Source: Candidatus Gastranaerophilales bacterium (GTDB lineage Bacteria > Cyanobacteriota > Vampirovibrionia > Gastranaerophilales > Gastranaerophilaceae). Taken from it: a DNA stretch of 35,494 bases. Below, piece by piece: positions 1-9,118 of the stretch (positions within the stretch are counted from its first letter, which is position 1; each line of letters opens with the position of its first letter). Position numbers and translations under genes: made by a program. The notes below the pieces were generated by a model. The model had not been told where the DNA came from. It did not search any database and saw nothing but the letters and a program-made list of their open reading frames with translations. The stretch lies in contig CALUVI010000022.1 of NCBI GenBank assembly GCA_944324185.1, forward strand, positions 1 through 35,494, in the 5' to 3' direction.

Positions 1-406
<406 letters not shown>

Positions 407-548
407 CATTAAACCACTCTTTTTCATCGATCTTAAAAAAATAAACAAAAAATTAATATTTTGAATTATTTTAAAAAATTATCCGGATAAGGTTATAATC
501 TGCATTCCAAAAGTTCAGATTCCAGTCTCTTATTCCGAAACAGTATTT

Positions 549-1862
549 ATGATAAAATTAAATAGTGCTAATAAAGAGGGTATAAATTTGAAGTTTTTTG
601 AAAAAATATTTGATTATAAAATAGAAAGATTTAATACATATAAAATATTAAAATTAAAATTTTTTGGAATTTCTTTCAGAACAAGACTTCACAATAAAAT
701 TAACACTGATATTAATAAAAAAGAATTATTAGATTTTTTATATTCTTCCGATAATAAGAATTTTGTTAAGATAACAAAACGACCGTACGAAAGGAAGCCG
801 GAAGATACAAAGCTTATTGCGTTTTATCTTCCGCAATTTCATACAATCCCATTGAATGATAAATATATTGAACGCGGATTTACGGAATGGACAAATGTAA
901 CAAAAACCATGCCGCAGTTTATCGGGCATTATCAGCCTCACCTGCCGGTTGATGTAGGTTTTTATGACCTGACAACCGATAAAGTAATGTACAGACAGAT
1001 TGAACTTGCTAAAATGTATGGAATTTACGGATTTTGTTTTCACTACTACTGGTTTTCCGGAGGTAAAAGATTATTAGAAACTCCGCTTTTTAACTTTTTA
1101 AGAAATAAAGAACTTGATATCCCGTTTGCACTATGCTGGGCAAATGAATCCTGGGCTAAACAATGGGACGGCGGTAATAAAGAAGTAATGATGGAACAAA
1201 AATTTTCTTATGAAGATTGTGACAAATTCTTTTTTGATGTACTTCCTTTTTTAAAAGATAAAAGATACATTAAAATTAACAATAAACCGCTGTTTGTGAT
1301 TTATAATCCCGGGCTTTTTAAAAGGGAAGAAACAACGTATTTTGTAAAAAGGCTGCGTGAATTAGCAAAAGAAAACGGATTTGCCGATTTGTATATTCTG
1401 GGAGCAAAAGTTTTCGGAAATACAGATTCAACAGTATATGGAATGGATGCAAGTGTGGAATTTTATCCAAACGGACATGAAAATTTAAAAGAGATTGATT
1501 TAACCGGAAAAATTTTAAATAAAAATTTTATGTCAAAAGTTTTTGATATGGAAGATGCCATAAAAAATAAAAAATTTATGCCGGAAGTAAATTATCCTTT
1601 GTACAAAACAGTATTTCCATATTGGGATAATTCGGCAAGAAAAGCCTTTCAAGGCGGCTGGGTATTTCAGACAACACCGGATTTATATAAGCAATGGTTG
1701 TTGGATGCTATTATTTGGACAAAGAAAAATCACAGTGCCGATGAACAATATGTATTTATAAATGCCTGGAACGAATGGGCAGAAGGTGCTCATCTGGAAC
1801 CTGACAGAAAGTTTGGTTATGCATTTTTAGAAGCAACTAAAAACTGTCTGAATAATGAGTAA
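549..1862 (+). CDS. WbsX-like glycoside hydrolase family 99-type protein
   Basis: The protein matches the WbsX family (glycosyl hydrolase 99-like) found in O-antigen and capsule loci. Signatures are AFYLPQFHTIPLND and GFTEWTNV near residues 92-120, then FCFHYYWFSGGKRLLE, CWANESWAKQWDG and, near the C-terminus, INAWNEWAEGAHLEPD. About 80 residues precede this core, with no signal peptide. The family is thought to act on surface polysaccharide, but its exact reaction is not settled. The ATG at 549 has no Shine-Dalgarno. An in-frame TTG at 588, preceded by AAAGAGGG at 573-580 with 7 bases spacing, is a good alternative start. The gene stands alone between repeat-rich spacers, not in a polysaccharide cluster. 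Confidence 0.85.
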   Translation: MIKLNSANKEGINLKFFEKIFDYKIERFNTYKILKLKFFGISFRTRLHNKINTDINKKELLDFLYSSDNKNFVKITKRPYERKPEDTKLIAFYLPQFHTIPLNDKYIERGFTEWTNVTKTMPQFIGHYQPHLPVDVGFYDLTTDKVMYRQIELAKMYGIYGFCFHYYWFSGGKRLLETPLFNFLRNKELDIPFALCWANESWAKQWDGGNKEVMMEQKFSYEDCDKFFFDVLPFLKDKRYIKINNKPLFVIYNPGLFKREETTYFVKRLRELAKENGFADLYILGAKVFGNTDSTVYGMDASVEFYPNGHENLKEIDLTGKILNKNFMSKVFDMEDAIKNKKFMPEVNYPLYKTVFPYWDNSARKAFQGGWVFQTTPDLYKQWLLDAIIWTKKNHSADEQYVFINAWNEWAEGAHLEPDRKFGYAFLEATKNCLNNE

Positions 1863-1990
1863 ATATTCTCGTCTATTGTACTACATGCCCGCCGGAACTA
1901 CTGTCTGTAAAACGCTTTAAATTATTGAGATTTATTTTCTCAATGCAGGTTAGACTTTAGTTTTTGTCTGGCTTCACCCGTTTTATGTTT

Positions 1991-2083
1991 CTTGCGGAGC
2001 AAGCTTCGCACTACTTCGCTAAACAAAACCATTGAATATCAGCGCGCATTCCCTCTCCAACGGGGAGGGTTAGGGAGGGGGGT
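1991..2083. repeat. Intergenic hairpin repeats in the 1863-2184 spacer
   Basis: This spacer has no gene. It holds a near-palindrome GCGGAGCAAGCTTCGC (1994-2009) followed by CACTACTT. A sister copy at 22230-22247 (TGTGGAGCAAGCTCCACA) is also followed by CACTACTT. Next comes a CCCTCTCC...GGGAGGGTTAGGGAGGGG element (about 2050-2082), related to the CCCCTCGCCC/GGGTGAGGGG element at 22275-22348. These are multi-copy intergenic elements, not genes. Confidence 0.6.
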
Positions 2084-2128
2084 AATCCGTATGGAGGGAA
2101 AACATTAGTAAATAGACCGGGCTTTAAT

Positions 2129-2148
2129 CGGATAATAATCCGTTTTTT
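2129..2148 (+). terminator. Rho-independent terminator candidate
   Basis: CGGAT (2129-2133) pairs with ATCCG (2138-2142) around a 4-base loop, followed by six T. It would stop plus-strand transcripts from the WbsX-like gene before convergent coaX. The stem is short and it lies about 270 bases past the stop codon. Confidence 0.45.
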
Positions 2149-2184
2149 CTCAATCACCAATAAAACAAATTTATTCCGCTCTAT

Positions 2185-2940
2185 TTATTCCCGATTTAAT
2201 TCGTATAAAAATCTGAGTCCTTCAAGAGTTAAATAAGGATTTATAAAATCAAACCGGCGCTTCATGTATTTGGAAATCAAAGAGGAATATCCGCCTGTTG
2301 CAATAATAACGGCTCTTTCTCCTAATTCTTCTTCACACTGCGTTATCAAACCTTCAATAGCGCAGGCAGAACCGCGTATTACTCCGGAGAGAATCGCATC
2401 GGCTGTGTTGTTGCCAATTGCTTTATCAACTGTATCCGCTTCGATTTTCGGAAGTTTTGAAGTGCTTTTGTTAAGTGCGCGGAATTGTAAATTAAGTCCC
2501 GGCATGATGACACCGCCAAGAAAATTTCCGTTTTTATCAAGAATATCAAATGTTGTTGCGGTTCCTAAATCAACAATTATGGCGGGTTTTGAATACAGAA
2601 CGTAAGCTCCGCAAGCGTTTGCAATCCTGTCTGCTCCGGCTTCTTTCGGGTTTTTAAGTTTTAATTTTATTCCGGGATTTAATTTATTAGTTAAAAGCAT
2701 GGAATCCAGATGAAAAACATTATCTGCCGCTTGTTTAAAAACCCTGTTTAACTCATCTACAACGGAAGCTATTATGCAGGCGCGGATATCATATTTTTTC
2801 AACAGTGAATGAAGCAGAATTTCATACTCTTCCTGCGGCAGCTCTTTGTCAGACGGAAGTCTGTATGTTTCAAGAATACTTTCGTTTTCAAAAACTCCGA
2901 GAGTTATATTTGTATTACCTATGTCTACTGCCAGAAGCAT
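2185..2940 (-). CDS. coaX: Type III pantothenate kinase
   Basis: CoaX phosphorylates pantothenate with ATP, the first step of coenzyme A synthesis. At 251 residues it is normal length. Motifs are DIGNTNITLGVF at 6-17 (phosphate loop), GADRIANA at 102-109, IVDLGTATTFD at 122-132 and a C-terminal ATGGYS. It belongs to the acetate/sugar kinase/Hsp70 fold. It is the last gene of a minus-strand run. Its ATG overlaps the stop codon of the WYL gene before it (TAATG), which suggests translational coupling. It is cytoplasmic. Confidence 0.95.
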   Translation of the reverse strand: MLLAVDIGNTNITLGVFENESILETYRLPSDKELPQEEYEILLHSLLKKYDIRACIIASVVDELNRVFKQAADNVFHLDSMLLTNKLNPGIKLKLKNPKEAGADRIANACGAYVLYSKPAIIVDLGTATTFDILDKNGNFLGGVIMPGLNLQFRALNKSTSKLPKIEADTVDKAIGNNTADAILSGVIRGSACAIEGLITQCEEELGERAVIIATGGYSSLISKYMKRRFDFINPYLTLEGLRFLYELNRE

Positions 2941-3806
2941 TATTGTTCTCCATAATTATTAAGTATTGATGAAATCAGTTGTTTCATATCTTCTCTATAA
3001 GATTTAGGATTAATAATCTCACATTTATCATCGTATCTTAAAAGTCTTGAAAACAAAATCTCTTTGCTTTCGCCGTGATTGGAGACAATAATACTTTTGC
3101 CGTCATAATGCTTCATAAGATGTTCATTTTCGCGTAAATTATACCTCTGAGCCAGCGGCTTTTTGAGTTCAAAGAGTACAACCTGTTCATTATGATTATA
3201 TACATATTTTTCGCTTAAAACCTGAATGCCGGAAATGCGGGAAGAATCAATCATTTTTTCTTTATCATTATATATTATGTGAAAATATGTTTTGTTTTTA
3301 TCCTCTACAATGCCGAGCGGTATACAATCCATAATGTTTTTGTTTTTATACATCAAGCGGATTTTTCTTTTTTCGGCAAGTGCCAGTTCAAAAAACTCAA
3401 TCGCTGTCTGATAGGTTTCTTTTTCAACTCTGGCAATTTTTTTATTTGAAAATCGGCTTATTTTGTCCAGAAAGCTTTCAAAAATTTTATTGCACTTGCT
3501 GCTCATATCCTGTCTTACGATATTATGCAGAACTTCTAATATGCCGATATCATTGCCGGTAAGTTCAAAACTAAACGGCAGATTTGTTACAAAATATCTG
3601 TTATGGATTTTGGGAATATCAATTCCGACATAACGACAGGTATTTATATATTTGCTGATAATACTGTTATTAAAAGTCGGAGAAGGTTCGCCGGCATTGA
3701 GTTTTGATATAAGCTCCTGCATTGTAAAATTGCCTTGAAGAAGTATCCGGAGTGTTTTCAAAACCTGTGTTGAAGAGCGATTTTTTTTGACAGATATTCT
3801 AGCCAT
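2940..3806 (-). CDS. WYL-domain transcriptional regulator (second of a pair)
   Basis: The N-terminal 60 residues look like a divergent winged helix. The middle (about residues 145-200: EKRKIRLMYKNKN, then IPLGIVEDKNKTYFHIIYN and a DSSRISGIQVL-like end) matches the WYL domain, although the W-Y-L triad itself is degenerate. The tail RLLRYDDKCEIINPKSYRED fits the WCX extension. WYL regulators sense ligands, in some cases single-stranded nucleic acid. The ATG at 3806 is chosen because GAAAGGTG sits 6 bases upstream; a GTG at 3815 lies too close to its own SD. It overlaps its upstream partner by 8 bases (ATGGCTAG), so the two are probably made together, as in PafB-PafC. Confidence 0.75.
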   Translation of the reverse strand: MARISVKKNRSSTQVLKTLRILLQGNFTMQELISKLNAGEPSPTFNNSIISKYINTCRYVGIDIPKIHNRYFVTNLPFSFELTGNDIGILEVLHNIVRQDMSSKCNKIFESFLDKISRFSNKKIARVEKETYQTAIEFFELALAEKRKIRLMYKNKNIMDCIPLGIVEDKNKTYFHIIYNDKEKMIDSSRISGIQVLSEKYVYNHNEQVVLFELKKPLAQRYNLRENEHLMKHYDGKSIIVSNHGESKEILFSRLLRYDDKCEIINPKSYREDMKQLISSILNNYGEQ

Positions 3807-4728
3807 TATAAACACCTTTCATGCATTTCAATTTTTCAATAACCTTCGCTCTGAACTCAAGAGGTTCAAGAACTGTGCAATCTGCACCGAGAGACAGGAT
3901 ACGCTGCATTGCCAGAAAATCATTGTAATATCTGCCTTCTACAACTTTGCCGTCAGAATTTTCTTCTATTATTAATTCATCTTCTTCTATATCCGCAAAA
4001 CTTGAATTTTTAAGGAAAAACCTTACGTTAGTTGTTTTAATATCAATATTTCCGCTGCCTGAGATGCGGGAGATTACTGAAAGTATTCTTTTAATATTTA
4101 AAGTTGAGGATTCATTTTTGTCAAAATCAAAACAGTACAAATAAATATTATCATTCTTTATAACAATCCGCTGTGCAAGAACATTTTTTTCAGAAGCGGT
4201 TTTAACAGAAGGCTTTTGATACATCAGTGTTAATTTTCTTTTCTCCCTGCAGTCCTCAAGCAGTTCTTTAATCAAATTGTTATCCGTATTTTTAAATACG
4301 GATAATCCGTACAAAAGTTCTTTTGTTTCGCTGTCAACAACATTTGCAGCAAGTTTTTTGAAAAGCTCATCAAATTTTAGCAAAAGTTCAATGCCGGAAT
4401 TGTTCTTAATTTTTTTATACACTCTTTTAAGGATTGCAATCTCTTCTTGCGTAAACTCCATTGAAAAAGGATGTTTGATAAGTGTGAATTTGTAATTGGT
4501 TTTTGCTCCGGCGCGTGTAATTTCACATCCGCTGTTTCTCAGAGTGTTTATGTCAATTCTTATAATATCCGTAGAGTCTCCGGGTCTCATTAAATTTAAA
4601 TCGATAAACGCCTGATTAATTTCCTTAAATGTTCTCGGCGCTTCAATTAAAAGTGCAAGCAATACAAGTGCTCTTACTCCGGTTAATGATACCTGATTAA
4701 TCTCTGTGTTATCTGATAATTTTAACAA
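3799..4728 (-). CDS. WYL-domain transcriptional regulator (first of a pair)
   Basis: This is a 309-residue paralog-like partner of the following gene. It has an N-terminal helix-turn-helix (SLTGVRALVLLALLIEAPRT, then IRIDINTLRNSGCEI), a middle REKRKLTLMYQKPS segment and a C-terminal RILSLGADCTVLEPLEFRAKV segment, as in WYL-WCX proteins. The start is a TTG at 4728 with AGAGGA 6 bases upstream. It lies 23 bases after engB and overlaps the next gene. By analogy to PafBC it may form a heterodimer. The regulated genes cannot be told from the sequence. Confidence 0.75.
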   Translation of the reverse strand: MLKLSDNTEINQVSLTGVRALVLLALLIEAPRTFKEINQAFIDLNLMRPGDSTDIIRIDINTLRNSGCEITRAGAKTNYKFTLIKHPFSMEFTQEEIAILKRVYKKIKNNSGIELLLKFDELFKKLAANVVDSETKELLYGLSVFKNTDNNLIKELLEDCREKRKLTLMYQKPSVKTASEKNVLAQRIVIKNDNIYLYCFDFDKNESSTLNIKRILSVISRISGSGNIDIKTTNVRFFLKNSSFADIEEDELIIEENSDGKVVEGRYYNDFLAMQRILSLGADCTVLEPLEFRAKVIEKLKCMKGVYNG

Positions 4729-4751
4729 AATATTTCCTCTTTATATTCTTA

Positions 4752-5324
4752 TTATTTGCACAAATCAATCAAATATTCAATCACAGTATCACAGTATCTG
4801 CGCTCTTCCGCGCTGAAAGCAAGAACTTCACCCGAAAAACTTTTTTTAACATTTGCAATAATATTCTGACGTTTACTTTTCGGTACATAATCAATCTTTG
4901 TAACAACGGTAAAAATCGGCAAATTGTAAGTTCCTACCCATTCCCGCATTTGAAAATCATTTTTCTGGATATCGTGCCTTGCGTCAATAAATTGTATCAA
5001 AGATTTTATCTGTTTACGATTTAATAAATACTCTTCAAGATATCTTTGCCATCTTGCCTGAGCTTCTTTAGAAACTTTTGCATACCCGTATCCCGGAAGG
5101 TCGGCAATTGTAAACAGGTCTGAAAAATTGAAAAAGTTTATAAGCCTTGTTTTCCCCGGAGTATTGGAAGTTTTGGCAAGTTTTTTATTGTTTGCAAGTG
5201 CGTTTATAAAAGATGACTTGCCGACATTCGACCGTCCGAGCAGCGGAAATTCCGGAAGAGAAAAATCCGGACACTGGGATAATTTTTCCGCACTTATGAT
5301 AAATTTTGCATTAATCTGGTTCAT
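4752..5324 (-). CDS. engB: Ribosome biogenesis GTPase EngB (YihA/YsxC)
   Basis: A 190-residue TRAFAC GTPase with G1 GRSNVGKS (30-37), a G2-region NTPGKTRLINFF, G3 DLPGYGYA (75-82), G4 TKID (142-145) and G5 SAE (171-173). EngB helps assemble the large ribosomal subunit. The start has a good SD (AAAGGAAAA). It is first in a minus-strand operon with two WYL regulators and coaX. The promoter must lie in or next to the repeat island at 5325-5896. Confidence 0.96.
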   Translation of the reverse strand: MNQINAKFIISAEKLSQCPDFSLPEFPLLGRSNVGKSSFINALANNKKLAKTSNTPGKTRLINFFNFSDLFTIADLPGYGYAKVSKEAQARWQRYLEEYLLNRKQIKSLIQFIDARHDIQKNDFQMREWVGTYNLPIFTVVTKIDYVPKSKRQNIIANVKKSFSGEVLAFSAEERRYCDTVIEYLIDLCK

Positions 5325-5340
5325 AAAGTTTTCCTTTTTT

Positions 5341-5896
5341 ATTCTTTATTACCCTCACAATGACATCAGGCTTGTAGGTTTACTTCCCAAAGTGGTGTCA
5401 TTCAGAGGGCGTTAGCCCGAAGAATCTCTATAACTATTGTAAAAATTTTCTATTCACTATTCACTCCTCACTATTCACTAGTTAAAGTGATTCTTCGCCC
5501 CTGAATTGCTGTCGGGCTCTGAATGACGCCAAGCTTGTAGGCTTACTTCCAAGTTTGCTGTCATTGCGAGAAAATCTTTGATTTTCGTGGCAATCTATTT
5601 TTTATTTAATTGTCAAATTCGTTCTGGATTGCTTCGGGCTGAATGGCTGTCCCCTCGCAATGACGCCCGACTTGTAGGCTTACTTACTAACCTAATTCAT
5701 TTACCCCCGCAATGACGCGGAACTTGTAGGCTTATTTCATGCCTAAAATCATTTACCCCTGCCGTCATTCAGAGGGCGTCAGCCCGAAGAATCTCTTTGA
5801 AGTTATTGTCGGGCTAAAGCCCGACCTATTACTCAGTTACCAATAACTCCTCTTGATCACTTGGTCACCCGGTCACTTGATCACTGCCAAATCCAT
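5341..5896. repeat. Intergenic repeat island 1
   Basis: There is no gene in this 570-base spacer; it is a patchwork of small repeats. Family A (GTCATTCAGAGGGCG...GAAGAATCTC) is at 5397-5428 and 5764-5795 (31 of 32 identical), with an inverted relative at 5489-5527. Family B (GTCATTGCGAG...GGCAATC) is at 5560-5595, with an inverted relative at 5627-5664. A 52-base tandem unit starts with CAATGACG at 5658 and 5710. A GTTATTGTCGGGCTAAAGC hairpin is at 5802-5828. A 47-base block at 5841-5887 matches 22650-22696 at 45 positions and contains CTTGATCA-type octamers. Confidence 0.85.
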
Positions 5897-6142
5897 TTAC
5901 CCCTGAATCACATCAGTCTTTTCTTTTTCCTTTGCCCGGTGTGTTACAAGTGAGAGCAGTTTGTATACTTTTTCATTATTAACAACCGTTATTTGTGCTT
6001 TATCTTTTAGTAATTCCACATTCACTGACGGTTTGTGTTCAAAGATATTGCCAGTTTGAATACTTACGATTTGAATAAAGTTGTCCCTCAATATGCTGAG
6101 GGGTTCTTTTAAAAATGTCTCGAAAGTCTTAAAAATATTCAT
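5897..6142 (-). CDS. Small hypothetical protein
   Basis: An 81-codon reading frame starting at an ATG at 6142 (MNIFKTFETFLKEPLSILRD) and ending KEKEKTDVIQG. I do not recognise it. It is basic, with a charged C-terminal tail, and has no signal peptide or membrane segment. The SD is weak. It is divergent from the Xer recombinase gene, and the spacer between them contains -10-like TATTAT/TATAAT sequences on both strands. The open frame runs further upstream into the recombinase gene, but that part is likely just its shadow. Moderate confidence that it is a real gene. Confidence 0.5.
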   Translation of the reverse strand: MNIFKTFETFLKEPLSILRDNFIQIVSIQTGNIFEHKPSVNVELLKDKAQITVVNNEKVYKLLSLVTHRAKEKEKTDVIQG

Positions 6143-6151
6143 ACATACCGC

Positions 6152-6180
6152 TTCAAACTTTAGTACAAATATTGTATAAT
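6152..6180 (+). promoter_or_regulatory. Sigma-70-type promoter for the Xer recombinase
   Basis: A -35-like TTCAAA (6152-6157) and a perfect -10 TATAAT (6175-6180) are separated by 17 bases. Transcription would start near 6187, about 14 bases before the ATG at 6201. Confidence 0.6.
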
Positions 6181-6200
6181 AGTTGCAGGTAAATGTAAAC

Positions 6201-7121
6201 ATGGACAGCAGAGAAAAAGAGTACATAGAAGCTTTTAAAACGTACTTAAGCGTAGAAAAAAATTTTTCTGCGCATACCCTGAGTGCATACGAATCTGATA
6301 TTGTGAGCTTTGTTCTCTGGCTTAACAATACGAGCTGTATAGAAGTAGATTTTAACAAACTCAGGGAATATTTGCATTTTATTCAGAGGTTTGACTATAA
6401 AAAAACAACCGTAGCCCGCAAAGTTGCTGCAATAAGAACATTTTATAAATTCCTGTTCAGAGAAAGATATATAGATTCAGACCCCGCTATTTCTCTTTCC
6501 GCGCCGAAACGCCCTAAATCACTGCCTAAATTTCTTACACCGGAGGAAGTTGAACAAATTCTGAATAATGTTAAAATTGATACTCCGGCAGGTTTCCGCA
6601 ACAGAGTTATTCTCGAACTTTTGTGGGCAACCGGCATGCGTGTTTCAGAGCTGAGTAATCTGAATTTTGGAGATTTGAATCTTGACGAAAATGAAATCCG
6701 TGTTTTCGGAAAAGGTGCAAAAGAGCGTATTGTTCTTTTGTCAGACAGGGCGAAAAAATACTTAATTCAGTACATCCAATCCGCAAGAAACCTGCTTGCG
6801 CCCGGGTATGAAATAGGCAGACCTGATGACAATTCGCCGCTTTTTATAAACAATACCGGATACAGATTACAGAATAAAACAATAAGAACAGTGATAAACG
6901 AAACAGTGGAAAAAATCGAGCTTCCGAAAAAAGTTACCCCGCACGTATTCCGCCATAGCTTTGCAACAAAGCTTATAGAAAACGGGGCAGATTTGCGAGT
7001 TGTGCAGGAACTTCTCGGTCACGCCGGAATTTCTAATACCCAGATTTATACACATATTTCCATGAAACACATGAAAGATGTGTATGAAACCGCTCATCCT
7101 CACGGCGGTAAATCGGGTTAA
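6201..7121 (+). CDS. xerC: Tyrosine recombinase of the XerC/XerD family
   Basis: A 306-residue site-specific recombinase of normal Xer length. The N-terminal SAM-like core-binding domain spans about 5-90. In the C-terminal catalytic domain I see R147 (ATGMRVSEL), K171 (GKGAKER), H248-x-x-R251 (HVFRHSFA), H274 (LLGHAGISNTQIYTH) and nucleophile Y283. These are the complete catalytic set. Xer proteins resolve chromosome dimers at dif with FtsK. Symbol xerC versus xerD is not certain. The ATG at 6201 is preferred over a TTG at 6183, which would place the start at the predicted transcript start. No phage genes are near, so a housekeeping role is likely. Confidence 0.92.
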   Translation: MDSREKEYIEAFKTYLSVEKNFSAHTLSAYESDIVSFVLWLNNTSCIEVDFNKLREYLHFIQRFDYKKTTVARKVAAIRTFYKFLFRERYIDSDPAISLSAPKRPKSLPKFLTPEEVEQILNNVKIDTPAGFRNRVILELLWATGMRVSELSNLNFGDLNLDENEIRVFGKGAKERIVLLSDRAKKYLIQYIQSARNLLAPGYEIGRPDDNSPLFINNTGYRLQNKTIRTVINETVEKIELPKKVTPHVFRHSFATKLIENGADLRVVQELLGHAGISNTQIYTHISMKHMKDVYETAHPHGGKSG

Positions 7122-7222
7122 ACGGGGGTAAATTATAGGGATTGGTAAGTGTGGTTATAAGTTTATTCAGGCGCCGGCAATTTTTATTATTTTCCTGTTT
7201 TAATATACATGAGTGTGATTAT

Positions 7223-9037
7223 ATGAAAATTCAGTCAATATCTGCAATAAATTTTGAAAGGCGGCTTAAACCTTCTGAAGAAGCCGAATATTCCGATGTT
7301 TTAAGCCGTGGAAGAGAAAAATGTATTAAAGGAAATCCGCATGGGAAAAAAATAATACTTGTTGTTCCTGCGACATCTCTTCCGAATAAAACCGGTGCAG
7401 GAAATTTAAGTTCTCCGGAAAGTGGTGAATTTTTTGATTTTGCAAAAAAATATTGGGGAATTAACGAGATACAGATTCTTCCTGTCGGGCAATATCACAG
7501 CCACAGAGGCGAATATCCGATTTATTCGGGAACTTCTATGGATCTGGGCAATCACGTTATTGATATTCAAAAATATGTTTCCAAAGAGGATTTTGATAAA
7601 ATTGTAAAAAGTAATAAAATTAAAGATCGCGTTAATTTTTCAAATGTAGTTGACAAAGATTCTATTCAGGAGAAAATTTTAAGAAAACTTTATAAAAGCG
7701 GTAAGTATCAGAAAGAATTGGAGGATTTCAAACGCGAAAATATCCGGAGGCTTGAACCAAAGGCTTTGTACGGAGCATTAAGAGAAATAAACGGTTCATA
7801 CAATTACAAAGCCTGGAATAATATTGACAGGAACCTTTTCAACAGAGATATTGTAAGCGAGAAAGAATTTAAGTCCCGTGTCAGTGAAGTTAAGAAGCTT
7901 AAAGGCGAAGAGATGGATTTTTATTACTTCAAACAATTTCTTGCAGAAGCCAGCTTAAAGAATGCAAAGCAGGCTCTGAATGAAAAAGGAATAAAATTAA
8001 ACGGAGATATGCAATGCGGATTTTCTTTTGATGAAGTCTGGGCAAGACCGGAGGCTTTTCTTCCCGAAACTTCAATCGGCTGGGGGCTGCCGGCGCTGAA
8101 TCTTGATTCTTGTGAGGGACAGAAGCTTTTGAGAGAAAAGGCTGATTTTTATGCAAAAAGGTTTGACGGGGTAAGAATTGATGCTGCCTGGACGTACGCT
8201 AATCAGCCGCAGATTAAAAACAGGGGTAAAGAAAGAAAATATTATGCCGGTAAGATTCTTGATATTATTGACGATGAGTTCAAAAAGGTTAAGGGTTCAG
8301 ACTTTGATACAAGAAATATAATGCATGAATTTGCAGCGTCAAAAGAGGATTTTGATATATATGACGGCGCGGTATTAAAGCCGTTTGTTAAAGACAGAGT
8401 GAAAATTTATACATCTGATCATATGAATAAAAACTGGGGAACTAATAAGAATTTTCTGGAACGCGGCTGGAATAGAGACAGTTTTATAATCGGAGCAAGA
8501 AACCACGATTCCGGTAAACTTCAGGTGACAAATCCGCAGGCAGAGGCTCTCGCTGAAATCTTGAAAATTCCTGAAGAGAAATTAAAACAGGACAGGGGAG
8601 AATTTATTAAAGCTAAACTTGCGGAACCATTTGCCGCTAAATATAATATGATTTATTTTGCTGATGCACTTGGTATTGACAGAGAATTTCAGGGTAACAG
8701 TGATAAAACATTGAATTATGCAGTTCAAATTCCCTTAGATTATCAGGAGAAATATTTTGCTTCACTTGAGAGAACGAAAAATGTATTTGGCAAACCTTAT
8801 AAATCTTCTTCCTGTCCCGTTTTTAATCCTATGGACGCACTTGAAAAGCAGTTTAAAGCGCAGGGTCTCAATAAAACAGAGCCTGAATTATACCGGAAAA
8901 TAGTTAAGTACAGAAAAATCCTTGAACAGAGCGAGAAACCTTCTAACTTACTGTATAAAGCGGTATTTGGACTGGCTTGCACGGGTTTGATTGTTTACCT
9001 TTGTTTGAGATTTCGTAAAAATAACAAGCATAAATAA
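7223..9037 (+). CDS. Divergent GH77 (4-alpha-glucanotransferase-like) protein with C-terminal membrane anchor
   Basis: The 604-residue protein has GH77-type landmarks: LVVPATSLPNKTGAGNL (47-62), a LPVGQYH segment near 86-92, GFSFDEVWARP (266-276), GWGLPALNLD (286-295), FDGVRIDAAW (314-323; D320 at the nucleophile position), IMHEF (E369, possible acid/base) and ARNHDSGKL (H428-D429). The usual RIDHFRG and EDLG signatures are altered, so activity and substrate are open. Residues 577-596 form a hydrophobic segment followed by RFRKNNKHK, a likely tail anchor. The N-terminus has an AINFER segment (8-13) resembling the local N-terminal tag. The ATG at 7223, with GAGTG upstream, is chosen over a TTG at 7142 that adds unlikely sequence. 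Confidence 0.7.
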   Translation: MKIQSISAINFERRLKPSEEAEYSDVLSRGREKCIKGNPHGKKIILVVPATSLPNKTGAGNLSSPESGEFFDFAKKYWGINEIQILPVGQYHSHRGEYPIYSGTSMDLGNHVIDIQKYVSKEDFDKIVKSNKIKDRVNFSNVVDKDSIQEKILRKLYKSGKYQKELEDFKRENIRRLEPKALYGALREINGSYNYKAWNNIDRNLFNRDIVSEKEFKSRVSEVKKLKGEEMDFYYFKQFLAEASLKNAKQALNEKGIKLNGDMQCGFSFDEVWARPEAFLPETSIGWGLPALNLDSCEGQKLLREKADFYAKRFDGVRIDAAWTYANQPQIKNRGKERKYYAGKILDIIDDEFKKVKGSDFDTRNIMHEFAASKEDFDIYDGAVLKPFVKDRVKIYTSDHMNKNWGTNKNFLERGWNRDSFIIGARNHDSGKLQVTNPQAEALAEILKIPEEKLKQDRGEFIKAKLAEPFAAKYNMIYFADALGIDREFQGNSDKTLNYAVQIPLDYQEKYFASLERTKNVFGKPYKSSSCPVFNPMDALEKQFKAQGLNKTEPELYRKIVKYRKILEQSEKPSNLLYKAVFGLACTGLIVYLCLRFRKNNKHK

Positions 9038-9080
9038 GGTAGTTTTTGATAAATTCCTAATGCCGGCTTCCTGCCCCCTC

Positions 9081-9109
9081 TTGCAAAAAAGCAAAAAAAC
9101 AACTATTAT
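9081..9109 (+). promoter_or_regulatory. Promoter for rel
   Basis: TTGCAA (9081-9086) and TATTAT (9104-9109) with 17-base spacing. The predicted transcript start is near 9116, two or three bases before the rel ATG, and there is no Shine-Dalgarno. This suggests a leaderless or nearly leaderless mRNA. Confidence 0.5.
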
Positions 9110-9118
9110 AGCAGTATA

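Noticed and set aside
5128-5415. 95-codon plus-strand frame over engB
   Set aside because: It is antisense to the well-supported engB gene, with no SD and no family match; a shadow frame.
5841-5887. CRISPR array from the octamer and 47-base repeats
   Set aside because: Repeats are imperfect, with no regular repeat-spacer alternation, and no cas gene is present.
6201-7121. Phage or integron integrase
   Set aside because: The protein has the length and motifs of a housekeeping Xer recombinase, and no att sites, cassette or phage genes are nearby.
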